64,000 nucleotides of DNA from Buddleja alternifolia (GCA_019426215.1 CM033394.1:434001-498000); one strand, 5' to 3'. Shown: positions 1 to 13,488, counted from the stretch's first letter. Notes: a model not told the origin generated them from the sequence alone. A program made the numbers and translations.

Positions 1-1195
1 TGAGAGAGAGAGAGAGAGAGAGATGAATCGGTGAAGGCTGATGAATTACTGATGTGTTATATTTGAGTATAGTTTTTATGCTTGTCGCGTAAGAAGACGA
101 TGATGGAGGATGGGTACTTTTGTGACCCTAGGATCGGAATACCACTTTCCTGAGTACGGCGGTAACCCCATTTTCACACTACTAATATACATACATACAT
201 ATACATATATATATATTATTTATATATATATATTATAGAAAAGGGAAAGTATTATTGTGGTGTTGATGTTTTGGATCCATCACTTTTTCAAAACTACTAT
301 AATTACGACCTTTGAATTTACAGGTGATGATGTATGTTTCCATTTACATTTAAAGACCGTGACCCAACTAACAAAGTTAAGCCCATGATATTTGGGCCTG
401 AACTACAAAAGGAAGAAAGCGTAGAAATGCTTGCAGCCCAATCCAAATAATGTGTTGGTCTACTAAACACAAGACCCAAAGCCTAGTAGCATCACAAATG
501 TTCATTACCCAGGCCATGACTGTGTTCATCACAAGTCGTGTCAACTAAAAGGTTATATTTCCAACTTAACTATTGTTTATATGGATATGGGCCCTCTCTA
601 CATCTCTCACTCCAATCCCTCTTCATTGTATATTGAATCACTAATTACTCCATACCAAATTCTAGAATCTTCGAGCTCGGTCTCGGCTCAACCACAACTA
701 GGTATATTTTATAAGGAGAGGATATTACATTTATTATATGATTGAATTCTCATTTTGTGAAACACGCTTGGGTGTGACCAAATTGAAAGGGGACTTGAAT
801 TTCCCAAGAATCCATGTTAGTATCTTTTAGTTTTAATAACAAAAACCATCTAATAAATCAGCTTCTTGTTTGCCAGTATCATATATTCTTAGTATTATTA
901 ATATTAATGTTAAACAAATCAAAATCCATGGCATTTTCGCGCTAAGCTTGGGAAACTAAAAGAAAAGTTATTAAGTGGGACTCATTTTGTTGTTGGCTCA
1001 AGAGTCAACAAAGTGAAAAGTACTGCCCCGTAATTATAGGCTTATAGCTGTGGATTGGATTGTGTTCCCCCCCAAAATTCTCTTCTTTTGCTTCAAAACA
1101 TCCCAAAGATTATTAATCTCCACCCGAAATTACAGAACTCTCCTTAAATTGGTCTTATAATTACAAAACTCTCCTCTCTAACCCGGATGCTTTTA
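1..1195. other. Intergenic, no gene supported
   Basis: Low-complexity DNA: a GA microsatellite at 1-24 and a TA-rich tract at about 190-236. I see no coding exon or RNA gene. A distal exon or UTR of a gene outside the window cannot be excluded. Confidence 0.5.
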
Positions 1196-2430
1196 CTTTA
1201 TCGATGGAAGGAATTGACTATGCGAGAGTATGTGTCATTGTAAATGTAAATGTGGAGTTCCGTGTTTATGTGTTTACCTTCTGCTCGTGTTGGAATACAA
1301 TAGTACATGCAAGGTATTAAATTTTGGTATCGGTATCGGTATCGATATTGGGGTAGTAAATTTACGGAAATTTTGATGAAAATTTTGAGATATTCAAAAT
1401 TTCGATATCGATTTTAAAGAAATCGTGGATATTTATAGAATTATTTGAAAATTTGCAACGAAACTTTGTGTAACTTTAAATATCATAATTATGCATTTTT
1501 TACCTAAATAATATTGTATATATAATATATGTATAGTGAATTTTGTTAAGTAGTATGATTAAAATATGTGGCGAAAAATATAAAATAAATATGATTTGAG
1601 AGTAAAGTAATAATCAAATCTCCTAAAAACTTCATTAAAACAAAAAACCACAATTTTAATACAAATCATCATTTAAAACCATATTGAGTTTTTTGGAAGA
1701 TCGAAATCACTATCATTGGTCTCTCTTCTCCCACCACTTTCGTACTACATGTATAAATTATTAGTCAAATGTTGACAATATTCATCTCATGACATTGAAT
1801 GTTGGGGGTACTGCATGTAATGATGGTAATATCCTTCTGATATTGTATTCTGCTGAACCACAACGGGCACAATATATTCGACAATATTCATTCCATAAAT
1901 ATATTTTTTGAAAAAAAATCTAATGTGAATTAGTGAATACATGATTTATTTGCACAAGAATTGACATAAAGATCACACTTTCCAAAATGAATGTATAGTA
2001 CACGTAGTATGAGCAAGAATACCAAATTTTGAATTTTTTTGAGTATGGTCGATATTTCGAGATATTTCAGGATATTTCGGGAATTTCGGGATATTTTGGG
2101 AATTTCGGAAAATTTCGGTGGATATTTGACAAAGTATTTTTTATTAAAAATTCAAAATTTAGGGAAATATCGAAAATATCGGTAAATATCGAAAAATATC
2201 GAAAATGTCGGGAAATTTTGATAAATATTCTGCAAAATTGGATAGAAGGTGAGATTTCGCTTCGAGACCCACAGAAATTTCGAGTTATCGGAGGATATTT
2301 AAGACCATGAGTACATGCAATGTTGGTGTTGAAAATGAATGGAAGCCACAAAGTTGCTCGACTTGCAGTTTTTTTGGTCATGTGATAAAAATTGTCCTGC
2401 TTTAGTTAAAAAGAATGATAGCACTTGACC
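1196..2430 (+). pseudogene. Degenerate LINE ORF1-type (DUF4283/CCHC) remnant, interrupted
   Basis: Two coding fragments flank an inserted element. The left one (about 1196-1312) reads MEGIDYARVCVIVNVNV, like the 'LNYARVCIEID' segment of plant LINE ORF1/DUF4283 proteins. The right one (2310-2430) reads NEWKPQSCSTCSFFGH and, after a one-base shift, DKNCPALVKK, giving a zinc knuckle C-x2-C-x4-H-x4-C. Removing 1313-2309 and one copy of the flanking 11-bp repeat leaves an open frame across the joint. Frameshifts and stops make it nonfunctional. Family assignment rests on motif memory only. Confidence 0.5.
1313..2309. mobile_element. 997-bp nonautonomous element in the LINE remnant
   Basis: Bounded by an 11-bp direct repeat AGTACATGCAA at 1302-1312 and 2310-2320, taken as a target-site duplication. 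The left end starts GGTATTAAAT. The reverse complement near the right end has GGTCTTAAAT about five bases in, a weak terminal inversion. Both ends are rich in degenerate GATATTTCG/CGAAATATC repeats (about 1325-1430 and 2040-2300), so the element could fold extensively. No coding capacity was seen. Superfamily unassigned; the duplication length suggests a MULE-like or LINE-type insertion. Confidence 0.45.
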
Positions 2431-3600
2431 AGTTAAGATTTATGTTCCAAAACACAAGGGACTTCATCCTTCTTCGGTAAAAACACATTCTGATGAATGA
2501 CGAAGTGTACTAGACAAGAAAACTGGATCACACTTTAAGACGGATAAGGTAACTGGAAATGAGATAGAGGATTTTGTACCAATATCAAATACTCTTGCAA
2601 ATCTAGTGGATGAAATACTTAGTGATAATTATTCTTTAGATCAGGACCCTATTAGTAAAGCAGCCCTTAAAATATGGTTAAATGATACTAGTGGTTTGTT
2701 GGAATTTGCGATACATGGTACTAGATGTTTTTGGGTTCAACCCGTGAGCGTGGACCAATCGGGTGGAATTGTCTATGCTATTTTAGGTCTTCTTTCTTCC
2801 AATCTTTTTCCTAGTTTGGTTAGGATGTTAGATTAGGGTTTTTGTCGTTTTCTATTTTTAGCTCTTCAAAGGTCCGCCTTTGTAAGATATAAAATTTTAT
2901 CTTTTATTTGAATGAAATTAAATTTTTCAATTTTTTTTTATTTAATTTTCAATAAGTGAAGGTTTTTTTTGAAACAATAAGTATGGAAAATAAACGAGAG
3001 AGGGTTGTAATTCGGAGCAGATCTTTTATTCCACAATAAAATACCACAATATTATCATATTATTGTGGGATTGACAAGTGTCCATTTAAAAAAACCCGTT
3101 AATAATAATTCAAAATGATTGGACACTTATCAATTCTATAATAAAATAATACTATTGTGATACACCATTATCAAATAAAATATCCGTTTCCATTCGTAAT
3201 TATCCCAATAATTAGTTATTACCAATAAGAGCACATAAAAGATCGATTTCCGTTGCCACATGAATGATATAGTCATAACTCCTGCAGTTGGCAACCTGTA
3301 ACAGTAATTAAATTGTGAAAAGGGCAAAATAGGAAGAACAGAATAATGATCCCCCGACAGACATTATCACTTGTAACAGTAAGCTCCGCTCCAAACCTTT
3401 CCATACTCCTCCTCCACTCAATCCGTCAGTCGGGCAAAGTTTTAATTTAAACTCGGCTTGATCACGTCTAAATATATTTTAAAAAATGCATATTATATTT
3501 CATCATAATTGGTAAAAAAATACATGAGAGGGGCCGAATGGGAGCGGTTTAAAGGAAAAATACTTTTTCAAACTCTTTCCAGTTTCCATACATACATATT
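2431..3600. other. Intergenic DNA upstream of the membrane-protein gene
   Basis: AT-rich sequence with one short open frame at about 2606-2836 that resembles no family I know. A CT microsatellite at 3601-3622 lies just upstream of the probable transcription start of the next gene and may belong to its promoter or 5' UTR. Confidence 0.4.
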
Positions 3601-3814
3601 CTCTCTCTCTCTCTCTCTCTCTGTGTATAATTAGGAGAGAGAAGTGCAAAGAATTATTATAGGAAAGTTTGACGAGTGTTTGAATTCTGGGCTTCTTTTC
3701 AATTCAAGACAATTACATTATTATTATTATTATTATCTTCATCTTGCAGAAGTATATTTGGTTTGAAGAACACACACAGAACACAGCACACCAGAGTGCA
3801 AGTCGGGAGGGACA

Positions 3815-6800
3815 ATGCTGTTGTGTTTGAGGTGGTGGTCACTATTCATGGTTTACCTTTTAACCACTCTCCTTCTTCTTCTTTCTTCCACACCCCTTTC
3901 GTTTTCACTTGAACACCACTCTTTCTTTCCCACTCACCAGATATTCCAAATTTCAGGTGCGTTACTTACTATTTTGCTTATTATTTTCCTCTTTATATGT
4001 ATGTATGTATGTATATATATATAGATATATTATTCTTTGAGGGTTCCAAGTTGTTTTTCATATGTGTGCAGGGAAATATAGTAGTGGGGTGGATTTGGGT
4101 TGGGGTATAAGTAGAGAAAGATTGGTAGCTGATAATTCAAGTGAAGAAGGAGAAGTGGATGATGAGTACTCCTCAAGTAGTGGTAGTAGTCTAGTGTTGG
4201 CTCCACGGAGAACATACAGAAAAGACCCTCTTGATGGTTTTCAAAGATACAGGGGAGGCTGGAACATCAGCAATCGCCATTACTGGGCTGTACATCTCTC
4301 TCTCTCTCTCTCACCTAAGCTTTTTAGTTTTCCCTGTAAATGTTACTTTTTTTTTTTTTTTTGAGACTTGTAACTTCCACCTGGAAAAAGGTGGCCTTTT
4401 TCCAGACTTTTCTTCTTGAACTAGTTTACTTTTTCCTCTTAAGTTTTTACAATTAGATTTCATGTGTTCATTGGATTTCTGGAGTTGTTTTAGGCTATAA
4501 AGAACATATGTATCAAATTGAAGAGTTGATAAGTAGGTATTTATATATATATATACGGGATGGAGCCGAGGGGCTGGAGGGTGCGCTCGCCCCCCACCCC
4601 CCTAAATTTTGAAAAATTATTTTTTTTACCTTACAAAATTTTTTATATTTGATTTTCGCCTCTCAAAATCGAAAAATATCGCCCTTTCTCCATTTTCTTT
4701 GAGGCCCCCCCTCCCCAACCCAAACTTGGCTATAACGAAAGAGATATAAAAGTATAAAATATGGTAAAAGTTTTAATTGAACCTAATTCTTTATTATATT
4801 TTCCACAAAAAATATAGCGTACCGCACCGCGATGGACAAGCCCCCCACACCCCCTTGAATCCTTCATTTACCAACAATTTGCCCCCCCCCCCCCCCCCCC
4901 CCAAGTAAAATTCCTGGCTCCGCCCCTCTATATGTATATATATATCATTGAAGTAGATGAACCCCTTAAAAAAGTTTAAACCTTTGAAGGATAGAATAGA
5001 GAAAATGGTGAAATTTTGGTTGAGAAAAATTAAGTAAGGATGCTAGCTGTTTGATTTTATGAAATATCTTAAAATGATTACTAGTCATCTGGTAATGGCA
5101 CACACATCATTGCATATTTGCCATTTTTTCATTCTCAATTTCAAAAATTCTTATAGAAAAACATTATAAAAAGTTGCCCACATTTTAAAACATCCAGATG
5201 GAGTGTTTTCAAGTTTCCTTTTTCTTTGCTTTCATGGATCAGATGAATTTAGCTAGCTCAATGTACATGTATATTCCAAAGGTACAAGATCAAAAGCATT
5301 TCTATTTTCCACCATACTTGCACCATATGGACTAACATAACAAAACACATTGTTTCATTCTCACTTTTCTTTCAAAAACACTATTTTCAATGAAAATCAA
5401 GCCAAACAAAACCAAGTGTCATGGATATCGGAAGATTTTATTCTTTTGGTTGATTGTTTGATCTCTGACACTGGAACACCAACACTTTCTGATAGCGAAA
5501 CACAAATCCCTTTCAAAATCCGAAAAACTGATTAATCTTAGGAATATTCGTGGAGATAATATATGGATTAATTCAATGCTGATAAAAGCTTTGACCAAAG
5601 TCAGTTAACTTTTGTTGTTGAAGCTGACATGATATCTTTCTCTTAGTTGGAAGCATTACTACCACATGGATTGCTGCTATTTGATCTCATATTTGCGACT
5701 TGATATTGACAAAACGACCCTTTAAGGCGCATATAATTTTTTGTAAGGAGAGCGTGTTATTGCTTTGAAATGGTCTAGGATACATGAGGCATTCTTACAC
5801 TGTATCTCTAATTAGTTTATGCTCCAATTGTGGATTAGGATGTAGGTCTGAGACTGTCCGACTCCCCATGTGTAGATTGTGGGTTTGGTGAATATATTTA
5901 TTCATATTTCTTTGTTTAATGTTCACCAACTTTTAGCCGGTTTAACTTATGAATGTTTGATATTGGGCTGTTAATTTGTTAGTTAATATCTTCTTCTCAT
6001 CCATATCATTTCATGCTTAATTGCAGTCTGTCAGTTACACCGCCGTTCCATTTTTTGTTATTGGGGCAGTCTGGTTTGTGGTCTTCGGGCTTTGCTTATC
6101 TATCATCTGTCTCTGCTACTGTTGCTGTCGAAGGGAGCCTTATGGCTATTCTCGAATTGCTTACGCCCTCTCTCTCATTTTCCTCATACTCTTTACCATT
6201 GCTGGAATGTACTCTCTCACTCTCTCTCCCTCTCTCTCTCTCTCTCACACACACGTACACACGTGCAGGCTTTACTCGTTTTGAAACTAATTTTTGGCCA
6301 CAAATTTTCAGCATTGGATGTGTTGTCTTGTACACGGGCCAGGGAAAATTTCATAGCAGTACAATAAACACTTTGGAATATGTCGTCCACCAGGCAGATG
6401 TTACATCTGAGAATCTTAGGAATGTGTCCGAATATCTTTCTGCAGCTAAGCAAATTAATGTGGATCAAGTTTCTCTCTCTTCTAACGTCCAAACAGACAT
6501 TGATCAGATTCAAGCCAAGATCAGCTCTTCAGCTAGTACACTTGCCGATAAAACCCAAGATAACTCAAAAGACATCAAGCATCTAATTGAATCAGTGTAA
6601 GTCAATTCCAATTCAAATATACTTTTAATATCCATGTTCGGATTGAAAGTCATATGCTAATGTTCTTACAGGAGATTGGCTCTTATCATACTCTCTGCTG
6701 CTATGCTTCTTCTTACATTTCTTGGATTCGGTATGCCTACTGTCCTCATTTCTTGAACTCGAGACAATATTTGAGCTTGTTTTAACAATTTTCTCTTTTC

Positions 6801-8933
6801 AGTGTTCTCAATTTTCGGCATGCAGTTTCCCGTGTACATGTGAGTGATATAAGCTATTTCCTTAGAACGACTCTCTCTCGTGTAACCCAATCAATGTCTA
6901 AAAGAGTTGAATTTGTTGTTTCAGCTTGGTGATCACCGGATGGATTATTGTGACCGGAACATTCATATTGTGTGGCATTTTTCTTCTTCTCCACAAGTAC
7001 GTTCAACTAAAATACGATCCCATATGTAATTATCGCACCATTTTCCATGTCGGGAATCTTATCTTAATGCTCGGGTTTTCAATTATAGTGTGACAGGAGA
7101 CACTTGTGTCGCAATGAATCAGTGGGTCCAATATCCAACCGCTCACACAGCTCTAGACGATATATTGCCTTGCGTGGATAACGCCACTGCTCAAGAGACC
7201 TTAACAAGAAGCAAGGAAGTAACATCCCAATTAGTCGATTTGGTTAATACAGTCATCAGTAATGTCTCTAACATCAATTTTGCCCCCAATTTTGTACCTT
7301 TCTACTTCAATCAATCTGGTCCTCTTGTTCCAAGCCTTTGCAATCCATTTAATCATGACCTGACCGATCGGGCATGTACATCTGGTGAAGTGGATCTCAA
7401 CAATGCTACACAGGTACAACTTCTTCCAAGCTTCTTATATATAGAAGAGTATTTCAAAGGTGTAGAATTATTATGCAGAGAGGGAGCTAATAAAGGGCTG
7501 TCACCGGCGGTTGCCCGTATCACTCGTCTAGAATTTCAATTTTATATACAAATTAAATGGAAGTTAACGTTCTTCATCCTTCACATTCCTATATAGCATC
7601 TTGAGTGATATGCATAATGTCATAACAATAGCCAAATTGACTATATTGTATTAATGTCCCTAAGAGTTCCAATATGACCAACGAGCCGAGCGGCTCGAAA
7701 AAAGCTCGACTCGAGCTCGAGCTGAGCCTAACGAGCTTTTCTGTCAAACCGAGCTCGAGCCCAACTATGCTTGTCCGAAGGCTCGCGAGTCTGAATAAAA
7801 AATAATTTTTTTTATTTTTTTAATATATATATATATTAATATAAATTAATAATAATATAGTTTTTTATTTTTTTTTCTGAGCTCGAGCTCGAGCTCGGCT
7901 CGGCTCACCCAGGCTCGAGTTCGAACTAGCTCGAGCTCGTTTGGGGTTTTCTCAAGCCATCGAGCTCGAGCTCGGGCGTAGAAATTTGACCAGGCTCGGC
8001 TTGTGGGCACCCCTAGTTCCAAAGTACCACAAAATAACCCCCAAGATCCGCGTGGTTTTACATGGGTCAGTTCAGCCTATGTCCCGAGCCCACGACCTGA
8101 AAAGCTGAACCGTCTGATTAAGACAGGTGGCATCATCTTATGAGGCCAAACGTCTAATTATAAGCATTACACCCTGGATATATATACTCCCAATGACAGC
8201 CGCCCAAGGGGACAAGATTATTACTCCAAATTCTCTGATATTCTCCACTGTGCATTGTACACGAACCTAAAGTACTTGATCTACAAGTTTAAGGCAAGTA
8301 ATCTAGTATTATCTGACATAATCCGATAGCTATAACCTAAGTAATTGAACTATGTAAGACTTGATCCTGGATATAGGTACGTAGGCAACTTGACAAGAGA
8401 CACAAACTTGACAAGTTGTCACATGTCGGATGCACCATATTCGTGTTATCCGGGTTGTGACCGACCATTGCTTTGGTTCGAGTTCCTGTCGAGCAACCCA
8501 AAACAATGAGATCAAGATTTCTGACTAAATCTATTATCTATGTTTGATGACAATGCAGGTGTGGAATGGCTTCGTCTGTCAAACATCACCAAACGGCATC
8601 TGCACCACGCCTGGTCGCCTGAATCCAACTATGTACGGTCAGATGACTGCTGCTGTAAACGTGAGCTACGGCTTGTATCATTACGGTCCATTCCTGGTTG
8701 ATCTTGAAGATTGCACGTTCGTGAGGCAAACATTCATGGAAATAAATGCGATGTATTGTCCAGGCCTAAGAAGAGACAGTGAACGAATATATGTTGGACT
8801 GGTGATGGTTTCTTCGGCAGTTATGCTGTCTCTAGTGTTTTGGGTTATATACGGAAGAGAGAGGCGCCACCGTGTCTATACCAAGGAACATATGCCGAGA
8901 GGAGACGAAGGTGATAATAATAAGGCTACTTAG
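3815..8933 (+). CDS. Plant tweety-like multi-pass transmembrane protein, nine exons
   Basis: CDS exons: 3815-3956, 4072-4289, 6027-6208, 6312-6596, 6672-6730, 6803-6839, 6925-6996, 7089-7413, 8559-8933. All introns are GT-AG, phases join cleanly, and the total is 1695 nt (564 aa). An N-terminal hydrophobic segment (about residues 8-32) looks like a signal peptide. An acidic/serine stretch (about 60-85) precedes 'YRGGWNISNRHYWA'. Membrane segments lie near 124-152, 165-190 and 277-332 (exons 5-7), and one near 517-540 before a basic, polar tail. Cysteines and possible N-glycosylation sites (NAT, NVS, NQS) sit in the luminal or extracellular loop of exon 8. The architecture matches uncharacterised plant proteins related to tweety homologs (as I recall, At2g12400/At1g71110). 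Function in plants is unknown; plasma-membrane location is inference. Introns 2 and 8 carry MITEs. Confidence 0.85.
4556..4930. mobile_element. MITE in intron 2 of the membrane-protein gene
   Basis: Left end reads GGGATGGAGCCGAGGGGC; the right end, read on the other strand, is AGAGGGGCGGAGCCAGGAAT. The shared GGGGYGGAGCC terminus is common in plant MITEs. It sits in TA-repeat DNA, so no target duplication can be judged. The interior holds a 21-base C run at 4882-4902. Noncoding. Confidence 0.6.
7673..8014. mobile_element. hAT-like MITE rich in GAGCTCGAGCTC, intron 8
   Basis: Flanked by 8-bp direct repeats AGTTCCAA (7665-7672 and 8015-8022), the hAT target length. The right end, complemented, reads CTAGGGGTGCCCAC, typical of hAT-type MITEs; the left end is degenerate. 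The interior is made of repeated GAGCTCGAGCTCG/CTCGGCTCG motifs flanking an AT core, forming large imperfect palindromes. Confidence 0.6.
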
Positions 8934-9215
8934 TTAGGTTCATAAATAATTGTTTCTCGTTGAATTTTTTGCTTAATGTATTTGTGGTGCAGTGCTTCTT
9001 TAGTTAGTTCGAATTACATGGAGATATTTCGTTGCCACATAATATGTGAAATTACCTTATGTTAAATTAGGATGTTTAGAAATGTCATTTGTTTGTTTGA
9101 TTGTTTGTTTACCGGTTGTAGATCTAAGACTGACATGCATGCTGAACTGGCCGTTGACACCAAAATATATAAGTGATCACACAAATCGCACCACCACAAA
9201 GTTGGCATCGAATAG

Positions 9216-10523
9216 GGGATAATTGCACCGACCTCCCCTGAACTATAAGCATTTGGTATTCGTGTCTCACATTTGAAAAATTGGCATGAACCTCTCCTAT
9301 TTTACTTTTTTCATTATATTTTATAGTTAAAGACTCAAATACTCTTCACTTTTGAAATATAAAAGGTTAACTTTCACTTATAATGTGGTGGAGAATGAAA
9401 AATTATCAAAATAGCTTCAAATGACATAATAATGAAAAAAAAAATAATGTGGCATCCACAATTTAAAGTTCTAGAAATATAACTATAAACTCTTAAAAGA
9501 ATATAATCTTCATTAACCGTGAATTCTTTCTATGGTTCATAAATATTATTGCTTAAGTATGTCAACATAATTCAAACATGTTTCATAACCCGAATACTTC
9601 TAATTTTCTTATTTTACAAAAAGACATAAGTACAGAAGTAAGAACCTGACAAATCTTATATACTTAAAATTCTATTTATTCAAATAATAATTCTTCATAA
9701 TAAAATCCAACAACTTCTTCCAAAAAGGTGCTAATTTAGAAGTAGTATATTTCTATTGAAAAATAACAATATTACCAAAAAAAAATGTAATTGCACCTCT
9801 TATATACTTTTTGTTCTTAAATAGATATGGTAATATTTGTAAAATAAAATAAAATTATGACTATTTCATAATAACAATGATATAATCTAGTAAAAGTTCA
9901 AAACCTAAAAATTAGCACAACATAAAACTTGTTCTTTCTTTCTTGAAGCTTGACTTAATCGAATAATAACGAAAGCCCATATCATCCCCATAAATTCTTG
10001 AACATAAATGTGAATTTGTACCAAGTACAATATGAAAATACAAAAAGAAGTACTAATTTTTTAAATTGAAGATTGCCATTTATAAAATAAGACAAATGGT
10101 GTAACAAATTAAATTAGCAAAATCAAAATAACATATTTTTTCTTGAAATTTTGCATTAATTGTATTACGAGAGTTCAAATTAATATTTTTAAGTAATATC
10201 TTTTGGGATCATAAAATGATTCACGACTAATTTCTTTTATTAATTTAAAGTTTAGAAATCGTAATGCTACATTTCTAGAATTTTTTAATTGAAGATGCTT
10301 TATTGTTTGTTTTTTTATTAACTATGTAATCTAGTGGTATTTTTTCATACTCCAATAAATTATTAATTCAATATTTTTTGGCCCAAATTTGAAAGGTTTT
10401 TTAGTCTTTTATTAGTAAATTTAATGAAAAAATTGAAAAAAGGAAAGTTTATGCCAATATACCAAATATTGAGGGGTGTGGATGCATGACTATAGTTTTA
10501 GGGAGGTTGATGCAATTTTTCCC
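9216..10523. mobile_element. 1.3-kb MULE-type MITE
   Basis: Terminal inverted repeats: left GGGATAATTGCACCGACCTC, right complement GGGAAAAATTGCATCAACCT, with similarity continuing about 100 bp inward. Flanked by 9-bp near-identical repeats ATCGAATAG (9207-9215) and ATCTAATAG (10524-10532), the target length of Mutator-like elements. AT-rich interior, no ORF of note. Confidence 0.65.
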
Positions 10524-11262
10524 ATCTAATAGTATTATATTAATCTTAAAAAAATAGTATTATATTAATGAAAGATAATTTGATTCTTTATTATATTAAT
10601 ATAGTTTAAGCTGGTTGGTAATGGTATGATTGTAGTACATGAATATTAGTTGGATTAGTATAACATGGTCGGCACGCTTCATAATTTACTCATAAATTTA
10701 GTAAAATGATCTATATTCTTCATTGCCCCATCAAGAATTAATTAGTGTATATATATATGTATATATCAATATTTATCGTGATATTTGACGTATTGAATTT
10801 ACCGAACAAGTAGGTTAGGTGTGATGTTATGTGATAGTTTTTTTCTTTTAGTTATTTATTAGCAAAATATACGACACAGTTGAACTGGATTGGGGGGACT
10901 TACGTACCGTCACGTTACGTTATGGTGCAGCCATTTATTGAATTTAAGAGCCAAGTTACATAAAAAATACAGGGAGAGTTCGTGAAGTACTAAGTAAGAA
11001 TGAGAGTAATTTTATTTATTCAAAAATGAATATTTAATAGTAAGATATACAGGGACACCTATGAATTCTAAAATCTCATAAATTCTATGTTTGCAACTTT
11101 TCTTGTAACTTTGAAAGCTGCTTCACTTAAACCATCATAGCTATATGGTGAATTTTTTTATTTTTTTTTTGAGTTTTGAAACTTTTTATGATCAAGAAGG
11201 TTAAATAAATTAATTATTGAGGTATTCTTTCTTGAGTTTTTAAAAGCGGTATGAAAAACTTC

Positions 11263-11655
11263 GGCTATGTTTGTTTCTATTTTGGAGGTTTTTTTTTATG
11301 AAAATTTTGGTAAAAAAGTTTATTGGGAGTTGTGTATTTTGGTGAAAATGTGTTTGGTTTTGTGTTTAATTTTATTTTCAAAAAAGACAAAAGTTACTGT
11401 AGCAATCAAATTACGGAAGTTTTTGTCTGAAAAATTATGTTTATAATTAGTTAATGATTGAAAAATATAATAGAAAATTTATATAATATAAAAAAGTAAG
11501 CCAAAAGTGCAGAAAGGTGTAGGGTGGTGTGGGCAATTTAGCTGTCAGAAATGTTTGGCCAAAAAATACCTGTTTGGTAAAAAATGGATAAGTCAAACGA
11601 GTTTTGACCAAAATTTTGGCCAAAATATAATTTCAAAATAGAAACAAACAAAGCC
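11263..11655. mobile_element. PIF/Harbinger-like MITE, copy 1
   Basis: Left terminus GGCTATGTTTGTTTCTATTT, right complement GGCTTTGTTTGTTTCTATTT; a 3-bp TTC flanks both sides. Its reverse complement is clearly related over its length to the element at 24402-24872 (shared blocks such as TTTTGTCTGAAAA and TTTGGTAAAAAAGTTTATTG). Noncoding. Confidence 0.65.
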
Positions 11656-11929
11656 TTCCATTTCTGTTAGTAGAGTGATGTTATATATCACTGATTATTG
11701 TTCATTTTTTATTTTTTTTAAGTTTGATAGGAAATGAATGCCAAAAAATGTATTTGATTTGATTTACTTAATTTATAGTTATCATAATAAATATATATTT
11801 TATATGATGGATGAAAAAAAAGGTGAAAAATAAATGGTAAAATAAAGTATTTTCCAATTGCATTTTGTGTCCCATCCCGACTTAATATCCCATACCAATT
11901 ACCTTCACTTGCAACTTCTCTTCTTCTTT

Positions 11930-12530
11930 TCATGATCTATAATTCTAAGCAATTCCAAATACTTCAACCCAAACACAACCTTACAATATTTAAGCATTAA
12001 ATAAACTTAGTTAATTCTTTTTTCATTGAATATGATTTATAAGAAAAGCAAATAGATTTAAATAGGATTTGTTGGTTGATATAATTAAATAACTTATAAC
12101 TGAATATGATACAATTAAAAAACGCAAATCTTCGTAGTTTAAATCTACAATTTGTTAATTTTATCAATTTAAATTAAATATTTTGTTAATTTATAAACTA
12201 TAAATTTATAGATTACAAGATTTAAATGATTTGTTAGTTGATAAGATTTAATTAAAAAATATTTAAATAATTATAATAATTCTTCATAATTCTTGAATTA
12301 ACAGATTATAAGATTCAAATAATTTATTAATTTTGAAAACTTAAATTGATAAATACATTTAAAAAAAATGAAGGAATCATCGGTTAAATTAATATAGTGC
12401 TTACTATTGCAAGGTTGTGTTTGGATGAGAGCATTTGAATAACTTATGAATTTTCATGAAAAACTATTTTAGTATCTTTTAAAGTTTAAAGAGGAATATG
12501 CGATAGTTCAATGAAACATTTTGTATTTAG
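11930..12530. mobile_element. Diverged MITE related to the one at 43539-44194
   Basis: Inner inverted repeats CCAAACACAACCTTACAATA (about 11969) and, complemented, CCAAACACAACCTTGCAATA (ending about 12425) match the inner repeats of the 43.5-kb copy. The right outer arm continues through GAATTTTCATGAAAAACTAT to CATTTTGTATTTAG at about 12530. The left outer arm is poorly preserved, so that boundary is approximate. Confidence 0.5.
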
Positions 12531-12575
12531 TCCACAATTCTATTATCTATATCACTTTTATTTAAGTTTGGTTAA

Positions 12576-12606
12576 ATATCCCACCCCCACCCCCACCCCC
12601 ACCCCC
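12576..12606. repeat. CCCCCA microsatellite
   Basis: About five runs of C separated by single A (CCCACCCCCACCCCCACCCC). The G-rich complement could form a G-quadruplex. Followed by pyrimidine-rich DNA to about 12930. No gene seen here. Confidence 0.8.
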
Positions 12607-13370
12607 TATGTTTTTGAATTTTGATGATAGGAGGAAAAATGGTCCATACACACATACTCTCCATAATTCATGGCCCAATTCACTCTCCAATATTCAACTC
12701 TTTTCTCTAGAATACTCGACAATTGTCCTTCACACTGGCCCACATCTACACATGTCCAGCCTGGATTCCACATTTCCAATCAATCCATTTTTTCCTCCTT
12801 CACCTTTTTTCTTCTTCTTCTTTTATACTTAATCCAAATATTATTTATCAAGCTTCAAATTAAATACCACCACTTGTTTTCTGTACTGTTTATTCCTTCC
12901 TTTTCTTTTCCTTTTTTAGCCTTTTTATCCGTGTAATCCAGGTCGGTGGTAAATTTCACATATTACAGGACGGTTATTCTTTCTAGTCGAATCCAATAAT
13001 ATTATTCAAACTTATTTAAAATATAATCAAATTTCAAAATTTATATTTAATCTTATTTAATTATTAATTGAGTCGAGACGTCATTAAAACTTATTAATAA
13101 TACAATCAAATTTCAAAATTTATATTTAATTTTATTTAATTATTAATTAAATCGAGCTCAAACGAATTTTAATAGACCTAAACACAAATCGAGATCGAAC
13201 AGTGTAATTTCTTTCTACATATTTTTATCATTTTTTATTAATCAAATCAAGCTCGATCAATCTTCAAAACTTATCAAATACAAAAAAATTATTTAAATTT
13301 AATTTGATAAATTAATGAATCGAGCCCAAACAAAATATCGAGTAATTTGATTCATATTCCATCCCTATTT

Positions 13371-13488
13371 CCAACCGCAGCTGAGGTAATTAAGGTTCAT
13401 TTTTAAGTCCAACCGCAGCTGAGGTAATTAAGGTTCATTTCTAAGTCCAACCGCAGCTGAGGTAATTAAGGTTCATTTTTAAGTCCAA
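13371..13488. repeat. 38-bp minisatellite, three copies
   Basis: Tandem units at 13371-13408, 13409-13446 and 13447-13484, beginning CCAACCGCAGCTGAGGTAAT, plus a 4-base start of a fourth. Copies differ at a single T/C, so the array is recent. Each unit contains CAGCTG, an E-box palindrome. Confidence 0.9.

Noticed and set aside
6217..6513. Open frames antisense to exon 4 of the membrane-protein gene
   Set aside because: Arise from the CT/GA repeat in intron 3 and the opposite strand of a well-supported exon.
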